Positions 6,035-12,655 of a DNA stretch of 12,656 nt are shown in pieces. The stretch lies in NCBI GenBank assembly GCA_050012355.1, contig JBEKHI010000243.1:1-12656 (forward strand). Direction: 5' to 3'. Numbering within the stretch: the first letter of the stretch is position 1; each line of letters begins with the position of its first letter. The notes under the pieces were generated by a model. That model searched no databases. It saw only the letters and a list, made by a program, of their open reading frames with translations, and was not told where the DNA came from. Both the position numbers and the translations under genes were made by a program. Source of the DNA: JBEKHI01 sp050012355 (GTDB lineage Bacteria; Actinomycetota; Actinomycetes; Streptosporangiales; Streptosporangiaceae).

Positions 6035-8069
6035 TTTGCTGGCCGCGATACGGAACTCCCTCAAGCCCCGCGAGGCGGACAACCGGCTGGTGCCGCTGGT
6101 CGTTTCCGGCCAGGCGCCGCGCTCGGTGTTCGCCCGCGTCGCGGCCGAGGAGTCGCATATCGTGCCCAGCGACTGGCGTGCCTTCCTGACGCTGGCGGCC
6201 CGGTCGCCGGAGCCGAACGCGCGGCAGTTCTTCGCCATGCTGGCCGGCGGCGAGGGACTCGCCATCGGGAAGCTCCCCGCGCTCGCCGCGGCTGGTGGCT
6301 TCGATTCGGCGGCGCTGGCGGCGTACGAGCCGAAGGCCGGCTGTCAGGCGTACCCCGCGTTCGTCGCGTGGCTGGCCGCCAACGCCGAGCCCGCGGATGT
6401 GGTCATCGCGATGAGCTCGAACTTCGCGGCCTGGGGTTCCTACTGCGCCGCGATCGCGTCCGCCATGCGGTCCAAGTACGACCTGGACGGCGAGGCCACC
6501 GCGTTCTTCGACTTCTTCGCCGCCCCCGCCACCGAACTGGAGGCCCTCGCCGCTGCCGCCATCGCCGCCAGTTCCCCGACCAGCGACGCGACCCGCTACG
6601 CGAAGCTGTTCCAGTCCTACGAGCTGATGTTCTGGAACACCCTCGCCGACGCGGCCGGCTAACAGCACTGGCCAGGCGGGGGTGGGGTCGATGCCTATCT
6701 CGGCCAGGATCCGACGGTTGACGCGTTCCACGTCCTCGCGGAGCTGGTCCTCGTCCAGGGTGGTCAGCTTCTTGCCGGCCAGCACCACGTCGCCGCCGAT
6801 CAGCACGGTGTCCACCGAGTGGCCGGTCGATCCGTAGACGAGGTTCGCGACCGGGTTGTGCAGCGGCCGCCAGTCGAAGTCGCTGGTGTCGAACACCACC
6901 AAGTCGGCTTGCTTGCCCGGTTCGAGCGAGCCAACGTCGTTATGAAGCAAAAGTGCCGTCGCCCCTCCGATGGTGGCCATCTCGACCGCCTGCTCAGCCG
7001 TTACGGCGCGTGGATCACGCCGCGCGTCGCGCGGCAAAAGCGCGGCGAGTTGCATGGCCCGGCAGATATCGGTGTGGTTGGAGACGTTTTCCGCGTCGGT
7101 GCCCAGCGCCATCGGCACCCCGGCCGCCAGCAACTCCGGCCACTTGCCGGTCCGCGTGGTCCCCTTGGCCAGTTTCAGCGCCGACGACGGGTTCTGTGAG
7201 ATCCGGACGCCCGCCGCCGCGACCAGCGCGACGTCGTTGTCATCGAGGCTGGTCATGTGGTTGAGCAGGGTGCGCTCGTTGAGCGCGCCGATGGCCGCCA
7301 TGTGCGCGACCGGTCGCTCGCCGTAGGCCGCGAGCTCGAGTTCCACCTCCCGTTCACTCGTTGATTTATGCAAAACGAAGAGTGACTGCGCCTCTAGGGC
7401 AAGCTCAGCCGCACCGCGGGTGAGCTCATCGGAAGCGGTGCCCACGCCCTCGATCGTGACGGCGTCCTTGATCCGGGGGTTACCGAACTTCCGCACCGTC
7501 TCGATGCCGTCCTCCAGCCGGCGCAGCGCGGTCTTCGCGTCGAACCGCAGCCAGCCGGGCAGGTCGGTGTCTCCGGTCGGCCCGGCCTGGTCCCAGGTCC
7601 AGGGGCCGGTGCGCGCCCGGATCCCGGACTCCGCTAGGGCCTCGAGCACGGCGTCGAGGTGGTTACATCCTGGTTCCTCGAACAGCGTGGTGCCGAAGCG
7701 GATCATCTCGGCCGCGGCATGCCGGGCGAAGACGTGCATGTCGTCTTCGGTGATCGCCGCGAAGCTCGGGTAAATGAAGGAGCGCAGCGCGTTCAGCGTC
7801 TGCCCGCCCTCCGGCATGGCCCCCTTGGCGCAGCACAGCAGGTGCCGGTGCCCGTTGACCATACCGGGGATGATCACCCCGTCGGGCGCGTCTATCAGCC
7901 GCGTCGGCGTGTACCGCGCGAGGATGTCCGCTCGCTGCCCGACCTCGACGATCAGCCCGTCGCGGATGGCGATCGCGCCGGCCCGGTAAACCTCCCGGCC
8001 TGGGTTCATGGTGAGAACCCAGCCGCCGGCCACGATCGTGTCCACTCCAGCGGGCGGCGCCGTGCTCAC
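6024..8069 (-). CDS. Amidohydrolase (ATZ/TRZ, cytosine-deaminase-like) with anomalous 212-residue antisense extension
   Basis: The uninterrupted frame encodes 681 residues, but only about 1-468 look like the family, whose members usually have 430-480. Motifs are PGMVNGHRH (H74, H76), LHKSTSERE (H234), NHMTSL (H271) and GTDAENVSN (D325), ending with SLEPGKQADLVVFD. Against the tandem amidohydrolases the catalytic Glu aligns with T237, and the SHNP segment reads SQNP. Some catalytic features may therefore be changed. From about residue 470 the frame runs exactly antisense to the TenA-like gene at 6027-6662 and becomes Gly/Arg/Glu-rich low-complexity sequence, typical of a non-coding shadow. One base out of frame, a TAG sits at 6661-6659, so a lost stop or an indel is plausible. 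The start is GTG at 8069, overlapping the permease stop by four bases. It probably acts on the imported compound. The true 3' end is uncertain. Confidence 0.82.
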   Translation of the reverse strand: MSTAPPAGVDTIVAGGWVLTMNPGREVYRAGAIAIRDGLIVEVGQRADILARYTPTRLIDAPDGVIIPGMVNGHRHLLCCAKGAMPEGGQTLNALRSFIYPSFAAITEDDMHVFARHAAAEMIRFGTTLFEEPGCNHLDAVLEALAESGIRARTGPWTWDQAGPTGDTDLPGWLRFDAKTALRRLEDGIETVRKFGNPRIKDAVTIEGVGTASDELTRGAAELALEAQSLFVLHKSTSEREVELELAAYGERPVAHMAAIGALNERTLLNHMTSLDDNDVALVAAAGVRISQNPSSALKLAKGTTRTGKWPELLAAGVPMALGTDAENVSNHTDICRAMQLAALLPRDARRDPRAVTAEQAVEMATIGGATALLLHNDVGSLEPGKQADLVVFDTSDFDWRPLHNPVANLVYGSTGHSVDTVLIGGDVVLAGKKLTTLDEDQLREDVERVNRRILAEIGIDPTPAWPVLLAGRVGEGVPEHQLVGLEQLRVAGRVAGRGTGGDGGSGEGLQFGGGGGEEVEERGGLAVQVVLGPHGGRDRGAVGTPGREVRAHRDDHIRGLGVGGQPRDERGVRLTAGLRLVRRQRRRIEATSRGERGELPDGESLAAGQHGEELPRVRLRRPGRQRQEGTPVAGHDMRLLGRDAGEHRARRLAGNDQRHQPVVRLAGLEGVPYRGQQISH
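6027..6662 (+). CDS. TenA-like (heme-oxygenase-fold) protein lacking the thiaminase cysteine
   Basis: I take the ATG at 6027, with GGAGA at 6016-6020, rather than the longer open frame upstream; this gives 211 residues, normal for TenA. The C-terminal FQSYELMFWNTLADAA (E199) matches the TenA motif YE-xx-FW that carries the catalytic glutamate in Bacillus TenA. A QAYPAFVAWL segment (107-116) resembles the helix with the TenA active-site tyrosine. The segment aligned with PCxWxYxEIG reads MSSNFAAWG, so the nucleophilic cysteine is absent. Thiaminase II chemistry is therefore doubtful. It may be a diverged hydrolase like the cysteine-less TenA_E group, or a binding or partner subunit. It is the last gene of the six-gene operon, overlapping the previous stop by eight bases. 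The whole gene lies antisense to the 3' extension of the opposing amidohydrolase frame. Confidence 0.75.
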   Translation: MTDLLAAIRNSLKPREADNRLVPLVVSGQAPRSVFARVAAEESHIVPSDWRAFLTLAARSPEPNARQFFAMLAGGEGLAIGKLPALAAAGGFDSAALAAYEPKAGCQAYPAFVAWLAANAEPADVVIAMSSNFAAWGSYCAAIASAMRSKYDLDGEATAFFDFFAAPATELEALAAAAIAASSPTSDATRYAKLFQSYELMFWNTLADAAG

Positions 8070-9499
8070 CCCGCCACCTGGTCCGCGACCGCCGCCTTCG
8101 TCTGGACCCGGGCGCGGGAGCGGCCGATCCAGCCGAGCCGCACCGGCGCATACAGGATGGCCGTCATCACGAACCCGACGAAGTAGGCGATGTCCGCCCC
8201 CGCGAGGGCCTTCGACGCCGCCCCCACGTAGAGCGAGGTGTCCATGAACGGAACGGCGCAGCCGAATCCGACCAGGAAGGTGACCACCGCCCAGATGGCG
8301 TTCCGCCTGGTGGTCCGCTCGGTCAGCGGATCGAGGGTGGCCTTGCCACGGATGCGGACCACCCAGTCGATCCCGACGATCGCCACGAATCCGGGGATCC
8401 AGTAGCCGACGAACAGCAGCACGTTCTCGAACTTGGACGAGATGTCGCCGTTGTGAATCCAGAGGATCAGGGCGAAGGCGGCCACCGTCACCACGCAGGC
8501 CGAGAGCGGACGCCGTACCCTGACTCCGACGGTCTGCAGGGCGAGCGAGCCGCTGTAGTCATTCATGGCGTTGGACGATACCGCCGCCAGGCCGATCGCC
8601 AGCAACGCGACCACGCCGAGGAAACCGCCGCCCATGATCTTGCGCACCCCGTCGGCCGTCTGGTCGGTCAGCGCACCGGCCGCGGCGATGCCGATCCCCT
8701 GGATGGCGATGTAGGACAGTGACACTCCGCCGAGGGTGTTCCAGAACACGCTGGTCTTCGAGGTGCTGGACGGCAGGTACCGGCTGTAGTCGGAGGCGTA
8801 GCTGGCCCAGGAGATCGACGAGCTGAGCGCGATCGTGACTTCGAGGACGAACATCCCGGCCAGGCCGGTGCCGTGGATGCTGGCGGGGACGACGACCGCG
8901 TGGTGGCTGACCAGCTTGACGGTGAGCACCGCGAAGGTCACCGCGAGCACCACGGTCATCACCGCCTCCACCCGGTGAATCAGCTCGTACCCGAAGACCC
9001 CGACCAGGCACTGCAGCGCCAGCACGATGACGACGGCGAGCGCGAACGGGATGTGCAGCAGCGCCGCGATCGCCTCCCCGCCGAACAATCCGACCAGCCC
9101 GTCCCAGGCAATGGACGATAGCCACTGCACGATGCCCGGCAGCACGACGCCGTTGCCGAACGCGATCCTCGACAGCGGCAGCTGCCCGGTGCCGGTCCGC
9201 GGTCCCCACGTCGACAGGTAGGCGACCGGGAGGGCGCCGAGCACGGTCCCGATGATCATCGCGACGAAGCCGAGCCAGAAGCCCAGCCCCAGCGCGATGG
9301 CCAGCGTGCCGGTGAAGACGCCGGTCATGTTCACGTTCGGAGCGAACCACACGGTGAACAGCCGGCGGGCTGATCCGTACCGGTTGGACTCCGGAATCGG
9401 CTTGATCCCGTGGGTCTCCATCGCCAGGTCGCCGGTCCCGGTCGGCATCCGGCCGCCGAACGACTTGGCCGCCAAGCCGGCGTTCTGGTTTGCGCTCAT
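8066..9499 (-). CDS. NCS1-family permease (nucleobase/cytosine/thiamine/allantoin type)
   Basis: The product is a 477-residue polytopic membrane protein with about twelve hydrophobic segments. An Asn-containing first helix (FAPNVNMTGVFTGTLAI), a helix with GNGVVLPGIVQWLSS and an IAIQGIGIAAAG helix are typical of nucleobase:cation symporter-1 proteins. The family imports cytosine, uracil, hydantoin or allantoin, and its CytX-type members carry hydroxymethylpyrimidine. I chose the ATG at 9499 because GGAGG at 9512-9508 is eight bases upstream; the adjacent ATG at 9502 is five bases away. The longer frame to 9604 would run back through operator 3 and the promoter, so it is rejected. It shares an operon with the third amidohydrolase (GTGA overlap), which links uptake directly to hydrolysis of the imported N-heterocycle. 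The substrate is inferred. Confidence 0.92.
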   Translation of the reverse strand: MSANQNAGLAAKSFGGRMPTGTGDLAMETHGIKPIPESNRYGSARRLFTVWFAPNVNMTGVFTGTLAIALGLGFWLGFVAMIIGTVLGALPVAYLSTWGPRTGTGQLPLSRIAFGNGVVLPGIVQWLSSIAWDGLVGLFGGEAIAALLHIPFALAVVIVLALQCLVGVFGYELIHRVEAVMTVVLAVTFAVLTVKLVSHHAVVVPASIHGTGLAGMFVLEVTIALSSSISWASYASDYSRYLPSSTSKTSVFWNTLGGVSLSYIAIQGIGIAAAGALTDQTADGVRKIMGGGFLGVVALLAIGLAAVSSNAMNDYSGSLALQTVGVRVRRPLSACVVTVAAFALILWIHNGDISSKFENVLLFVGYWIPGFVAIVGIDWVVRIRGKATLDPLTERTTRRNAIWAVVTFLVGFGCAVPFMDTSLYVGAASKALAGADIAYFVGFVMTAILYAPVRLGWIGRSRARVQTKAAVADQVAG

Positions 9500-9533
9500 C
9501 ATCCTCACCTCCAGGTGGCCCTGAAAAATCTTA

Positions 9534-9546
9534 AGATCTGAGATCT
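9534..9546. promoter_or_regulatory. Operator 3, AGATCT-G-AGATCT
   Basis: The core is identical to operator 1, centred on base 9540. It lies directly downstream of the permease -10 (minus strand), over the predicted transcription start near 9541, and 41 bases before the chosen ATG. This is a standard position for repression. Confidence 0.78.
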
Positions 9547-9547
9547 C

Positions 9548-9576
9548 AAAATAAGATCGCGATGGCCCACAGTCAA
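9548..9576 (-). promoter_or_regulatory. Promoter of the permease-amidohydrolase operon
   Basis: On the minus strand TTGACT (9576-9571) and TATTTT (9553-9548) are separated by exactly 17 bases, the best sigma-70-type promoter in the window. The predicted start, near 9541, lies inside operator 3. Confidence 0.65.
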
Positions 9577-9661
9577 TCCCATGCAGGTAACCATCGTGTT
9601 TCACGCACTTTGCATACGATGGCAGATCCCGACTGACCAGGGAAGAGTTCTGGATGAGGAG

Positions 9662-9667
9662 TATGGT
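9662..9667 (+). promoter_or_regulatory. Possible -10 element for the TenA gene
   Basis: TATGGT matches four of six consensus -10 positions and would start transcription near 9674, just ahead of operator 4. No clear -35 hexamer is found 16-19 bases upstream, so this is tentative and rests mainly on geometry like that of the other promoters here. Confidence 0.3.
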
Positions 9668-9676
9668 TCAGACGGA

Positions 9677-9689
9677 AGATCTCATATCT
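9677..9689. promoter_or_regulatory. Operator 4, AGATCT-C-ATATCT
   Basis: A perfect left half site and a right half with one mismatch (ATATCT for AGATCT) are centred on 9683. The site ends six bases before the GGAGG ribosome binding site of the TenA gene and is centred 23 bases before its ATG, the closest of the six. It may be a weaker site. Confidence 0.6.
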
Positions 9690-9705
9690 CATGTGGAGGA
9701 ACCTG

Positions 9706-10344
9706 ATGCTGGGATCGGTGTCGGAACTGCTGCGGGAGCGGGGCGCGGCCAGCTGGTCGGCCGCGATCAGCCACCCGATGGTGGCGGAGATCGGAGCGGG
9801 AACGTTGCCGCGGGAGACCTTCCGCCGCTACTTCGAGCAGAACACCCAGTACCTAGAGGACTACGCCCGGGCCATCGCCCTGGTAATCGCGACCGCCCCC
9901 TCGAGAGAGGCGATCTCGGTGCTAAGCCGCTTCCTCGTCCAGATTACCGAGACCGAGATCCCTGCCAACTACTCGTTCCTGTCACGGCTGGGCGGCAAGA
10001 CGGGCCTCACCATGGAACCCGCCGCGTACGCCTATACCCGTCACCTGCTGGACACCGCGGGTCGCTACGACCTCGCGACTGGGCTGGCCGCGCTGTTGCC
10101 CTGCCAGTGGAGCTATGGCGAGATCGGGCAGAACCTGGCGGCCGCGGGCGAACTGCCGGACGACCCCATCTGCGCCGAGTGGATCTCGATGTTCTCCGGC
10201 GACGGCTACGACGACCTGGTCCAGGCCAGCACCGACCTGCTCGACCAGCATGCTCCCGTCGCCCGGCTGGACGAGCTGGCCGACGTCTTCGACCGCTCCA
10301 CCGGCTACGAACTCGCGTTCTGGGACATGGCCTACCGAGGTTAG
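9706..10344 (+). CDS. tenA: TenA-family protein (thiaminase II / aminopyrimidine aminohydrolase, Cys type)
   Basis: The product is 212 residues, normal for TenA, starting at the ATG at 9706 with GGAGG six bases upstream (9695-9699). The TenA signature PCQWSYGEIG supplies nucleophile C133 and the following tyrosine, and YELAFWDMAY supplies catalytic-type E202. TenA hydrolyses the bond joining the pyrimidine to its leaving group in thiamine or aminomethylpyrimidine, giving hydroxymethylpyrimidine. The pyrimidine-binding Asp of Bacillus TenA (D44, in a QD segment) aligns with N46 here (YFEQNTQYL), which suggests a changed pyrimidine ring. It is transcribed alone, divergently from the permease operon and behind operator 4. 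Its TAG overlaps the opposing GMC stop (TTAG, 10341-10344). The family is secure; thiamine itself as substrate is uncertain. Confidence 0.9.
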   Translation: MLGSVSELLRERGAASWSAAISHPMVAEIGAGTLPRETFRRYFEQNTQYLEDYARAIALVIATAPSREAISVLSRFLVQITETEIPANYSFLSRLGGKTGLTMEPAAYAYTRHLLDTAGRYDLATGLAALLPCQWSYGEIGQNLAAAGELPDDPICAEWISMFSGDGYDDLVQASTDLLDQHAPVARLDELADVFDRSTGYELAFWDMAYRG

Positions 10345-11753
10345 TGTTCCAGGAACTCGGCGGCGCGGTGGCCGATCATCATCGAGGTGAGGTTGGTGTT
10401 GGCACGCGGGATGACCGGGAGGATCGAGGAGTCCGCGACCAGCAGGTTCTCGGTGCCGAGCACGTTCAGCCGCGGCGCGACCACCGTGGCGTCAGCGTCG
10501 TCGGGCCCGAGACGGCAGGTGCCGCTGTGGTGGTTGTAGGTGCCGATAGTGCGGCGGCACGCCGCCATCAGGTCTTCTTCTCGCCACCAGGGGTTCGCCG
10601 GCAGCCGGATCAGGCCAGCGGCGGCAAGCTCGTCGAGGTAGCCAGCCGTCTCGGTGACCACCGCGGCCATCGTCGCCGCGTCGCGGTCTCGCGACAGATG
10701 CCGGGACTCGACCACCGGGCCGTCCGGCGTCAGTGACAGGCGGCCCCGGCTGAGCGGGGTCATGAGCGCGGCCGTGAACGACACCTGGGTCGCGGGCAGT
10801 GCGGGCACGTAAGGCTGGGTCTGCCAGGGGAAGATCTCGACCTCGTTGTGCTCCCCGTCGCTGACCTCGTAACGGAGCAGCGACCCGCTCACCGGGCGAG
10901 CCTCGATGTCACCGACGTCGAGCACGTCCACATCGAGCAGGCACCAGGGGTGGTCCTGCAGGTTCTCGCCGACACCGGACAGCCGCACCACGTCCCCGTC
11001 CGGGCCGATACCGGAGCGCATCAGCAGCAGCGGCGTACCGAACGCTCCCGCGCACAGCACGACCTGACCGGCCAGGATCCGCTCGGCGCCGCCCGGACCG
11101 GTGATGTCCGCTCCGACACACCGGGTTCCCTCGAAGACCAGCCGCTGCGCGGTGGTGCCGGTGCGCAGTTCGATCTGGTCCCTGATCAGCGGCAGGACGC
11201 CCGCGTGGGTTCCCCACCGGCCGGTGCCGCTGCGGTTAGTCGGCCAGGTCCCGATGCCGAGCGCGCCGGGCGCGTTGTGATCGTCGATAGCCGGATGGTT
11301 CCGCTTGGCGGCGAGCGCCATGAACGCCTCGTCCAGCGGTCCGGGATCAAGCCTGGTGATGGGGATCGGACCCGCCGTCCCGTGGAAGGGGGCATCGCCG
11401 AACTGGCGGTCGGCCTCGATCGCGCGGAACCCGGGAAGGACGTCCTCCCATGCCCAGCCGGGGACGTTCCAGCCGTCGAAGTCCCATGGCTGGCCACGCA
11501 GCGCGGCCGCCGAGTTGACCGTCGAGCCGCCGCCGGTGCCGCGGCCCTGCGGCAGGTCCATGCCGGTGCCGGCGTCGGTGTAGTGGTAGTAGCAGTCTTG
11601 CGGGAGCAAGTAGTCGTAGAGCATCCAGTCCGGCGGCGGGGTCCCGGCATCGGATCCGGTCTCGATCAGGGTTACGCGGGCCTTGCCCGCGAGCCCCAGA
11701 GCGGCGAAAAGCCCAGCCGAGCCGGCTCCGATGATCAGGACATCAGCACTCAT
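10341..11753 (-). CDS. GMC-family FAD-dependent oxidoreductase (alcohol oxidase/dehydrogenase type)
   Basis: The 470-residue product is a compact member of the glucose-methanol-choline oxidoreductase family; many members exceed 500 residues. The N-terminal ADVLIIGAGSAG (3-14) is the FAD dinucleotide fold. GRGTGGGSTVN (70-80) is the GMC signature 1 region that contacts the flavin. The C-terminal NHHSGTCRLG carries the catalytic-type His408, followed by a PRANTNLTSMMIG segment with the second active-site residue. The family oxidises primary alcohols to aldehydes or acids; pyridoxine 4-oxidase is a member acting on a vitamin hydroxymethyl ring. Oxidation of a hydroxymethyl-pyrimidine would fit this cluster. 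The ATG at 11753 has GGAGAG upstream and overlaps the GntR stop (ATGA), so the regulator and this enzyme share an mRNA. The longer open frame upstream is the GntR gene in another frame. Confidence 0.9.
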   Translation of the reverse strand: MSADVLIIGAGSAGLFAALGLAGKARVTLIETGSDAGTPPPDWMLYDYLLPQDCYYHYTDAGTGMDLPQGRGTGGGSTVNSAAALRGQPWDFDGWNVPGWAWEDVLPGFRAIEADRQFGDAPFHGTAGPIPITRLDPGPLDEAFMALAAKRNHPAIDDHNAPGALGIGTWPTNRSGTGRWGTHAGVLPLIRDQIELRTGTTAQRLVFEGTRCVGADITGPGGAERILAGQVVLCAGAFGTPLLLMRSGIGPDGDVVRLSGVGENLQDHPWCLLDVDVLDVGDIEARPVSGSLLRYEVSDGEHNEVEIFPWQTQPYVPALPATQVSFTAALMTPLSRGRLSLTPDGPVVESRHLSRDRDAATMAAVVTETAGYLDELAAAGLIRLPANPWWREEDLMAACRRTIGTYNHHSGTCRLGPDDADATVVAPRLNVLGTENLLVADSSILPVIPRANTNLTSMMIGHRAAEFLEH

Positions 11754-12418
11754 ATGCTCTCCAGGCTCGCTAGCTGATCCGCCATGACCGACAGGATGTG
11801 CTGCCGCATCAGGTTCTCCGCGCGGGGACCGTCCCGGCTGACGATCGCCTCGTAGATCCCTCGGTGCTCGGTCACTGACGACTCCAGCCGCCCGGGTATC
11901 CGGATGGTGAGACGGCCGATGCGCTTGACGTGATCCCGGATGTTGTCCAGCATCGCGATGATCCTGCTGTTCTTGCACTGGGTGTACAGCAGCGTGTCGA
12001 ACTCGTCGATCAGGGCGGTCAGCCGGTCGGTTTCCCCGGAGCTGAGCGCTTGCTCACTGTCCCTGACCACCCGGTTCAGCGCGGCCAGGTCCTCGGTGGC
12101 GATGTTCACCGCCGCCTCCCGGGCGCACAGGCCCTCAAGCAATTCGCGGACCTCGTATATCTCCCGCAGGTCCTGCTGGCTGTATCCGGCGACGACCGCG
12201 CTGCGGTACGGCGGGATCGTGACGAAACCGTCTTTTTCCAGCCGGACGAACGCCTCGCGGAGCGGCGTCTTGCTAACCCCGAACCGGGCGGCGAGCTCGG
12301 CCTCGCGAAGCACGTAGCCGGGCGGAAGTTCCGCCGACACGATCTGTTCGCGCAGCCTGTGATACACCGAGTCCTTGAGCTGCCGGTGCTGCACCGCGTC
12401 CCCGACCGCGCTGACCAT
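11750..12418 (-). CDS. GntR-family transcriptional regulator, FadR/FCD subgroup (likely repressor of the cluster)
   Basis: The 222-residue product has a winged helix-turn-helix at about 15-77 (LREAELAARFGVSKTPLREA, with FVTIPP after it) and an all-helical FCD effector domain at about 84-215. The FCD metal site normally uses Asp and three His. D138, H185 and H207 are present, but the first His is D141 (DEFDTLLY). The effector pocket may therefore bind metal differently or not at all. The start is ATG 12418, with GGGAGG seven bases upstream. Operator 5 overlaps its own promoter, so autorepression is likely, and five more copies of the site flank the other genes. The gene is cotranscribed with the GMC oxidoreductase. 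The inducer is probably the imported compound or an intermediate; this is inference. Confidence 0.93.
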   Translation of the reverse strand: MVSAVGDAVQHRQLKDSVYHRLREQIVSAELPPGYVLREAELAARFGVSKTPLREAFVRLEKDGFVTIPPYRSAVVAGYSQQDLREIYEVRELLEGLCAREAAVNIATEDLAALNRVVRDSEQALSSGETDRLTALIDEFDTLLYTQCKNSRIIAMLDNIRDHVKRIGRLTIRIPGRLESSVTEHRGIYEAIVSRDGPRAENLMRQHILSVMADQLASLESI

Positions 12419-12442
12419 TGAGCCGCCTCCCTAAGCTTCCTG

Positions 12443-12455
12443 AGATCTCAGATAT
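12443..12455. promoter_or_regulatory. Operator 5, AGATCT-C-AGATAT
   Basis: One perfect half and one half with a single mismatch are centred on 12449, inside the 12-bp perfect palindrome CTGAGATCTCAG at 12440-12451. The site overlaps the -10 and start of the GntR promoter, 31 bases before the GntR ATG, which suggests autoregulation. Confidence 0.68.
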
Positions 12456-12483
12456 TATCCGCTGCGAGGCAGCAATGTGTCGA
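12454..12483 (-). promoter_or_regulatory. Promoter of the GntR-GMC operon
   Basis: On the minus strand TCGACA (12483-12478) and GATAAT (12459-12454) each match five of six consensus bases and are 18 bases apart. The predicted transcription start, near 12447, lies within operator 5. Confidence 0.6.
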
Positions 12484-12583
12484 CCGGGTCGGAACAGTGA
12501 GCCACCACACCCTGGTCACGGCGGGGCTGGCCATCCAGCCGTTACGTCGGCAATGAGCTGTTAACAACGTGACGAGTGCGACC

Positions 12584-12613
12584 TTGCACGATGCGGGTGG
12601 CGAAGGCTAGCCT
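12584..12613 (+). promoter_or_regulatory. Promoter for a rightward gene beyond the window
   Basis: TTGCAC (12584-12589) and TAGCCT (12608-12613) are 18 bases apart. The -10 is of the G/C-tolerant kind often used in actinobacteria. Transcription would start at about 12620, on operator 6. The target gene is not visible. Confidence 0.42.
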
Positions 12614-12619
12614 CAGCGT

Positions 12620-12634
12620 AAGATCTTAGATCTT
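12620..12634. promoter_or_regulatory. Operator 6, AAGATCT-T-AGATCTT
   Basis: This is a perfect inverted repeat around T12627. With T12619 and A12635 it extends to 17 bases, the longest copy in the window. It lies just ahead of Shine-Dalgarno-like sequences and implies a further regulated rightward gene past the right edge. Confidence 0.75.
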
Positions 12635-12640
12635 AGACCC

Positions 12641-12655
12641 AGGAGTATCGAGGAG
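12641..12655 (+). promoter_or_regulatory. Ribosome binding site of the next rightward gene
   Basis: AGGAG at 12641-12645 and GAGGAG at 12650-12655 are good Shine-Dalgarno sequences. No start codon follows inside the window, so the expected start is a few bases beyond 12656. That would put operator 6 about 33-37 bases before it, in line with the other copies. Confidence 0.5.

Noticed and set aside
6651..6690. Terminator between the convergent TenA-like and amidohydrolase genes
   Set aside because: Only a three- to four-base GGCC/GGCC pairing is seen, with no T-run on either strand.
9500..9604. Longer permease start at 9604
   Set aside because: It would place operator 3 and the best promoter inside the coding region. 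A GGAGG correctly spaced from the ATG at 9499 decides the start.
10345..10357. Short hairpin GTTCC-A-GGAAC as terminator
   Set aside because: It has a five-base stem with a one-base loop, no T tract, and lies inside the GMC coding end.
9654..10736. 360-residue rightward frame and other long antisense frames such as 675-1400, 3067-3699, 8559-9350 and 10848-11777
   Set aside because: They are Arg/Gly/Pro-rich low-complexity translations of the opposite or shifted strand of recognised genes, typical of high-GC DNA.
11754..11978. Upstream extension of the GMC oxidoreductase frame to 11978
   Set aside because: The stretch is the GntR gene in another frame; the FAD-binding motif begins right after the ATG at 11753.
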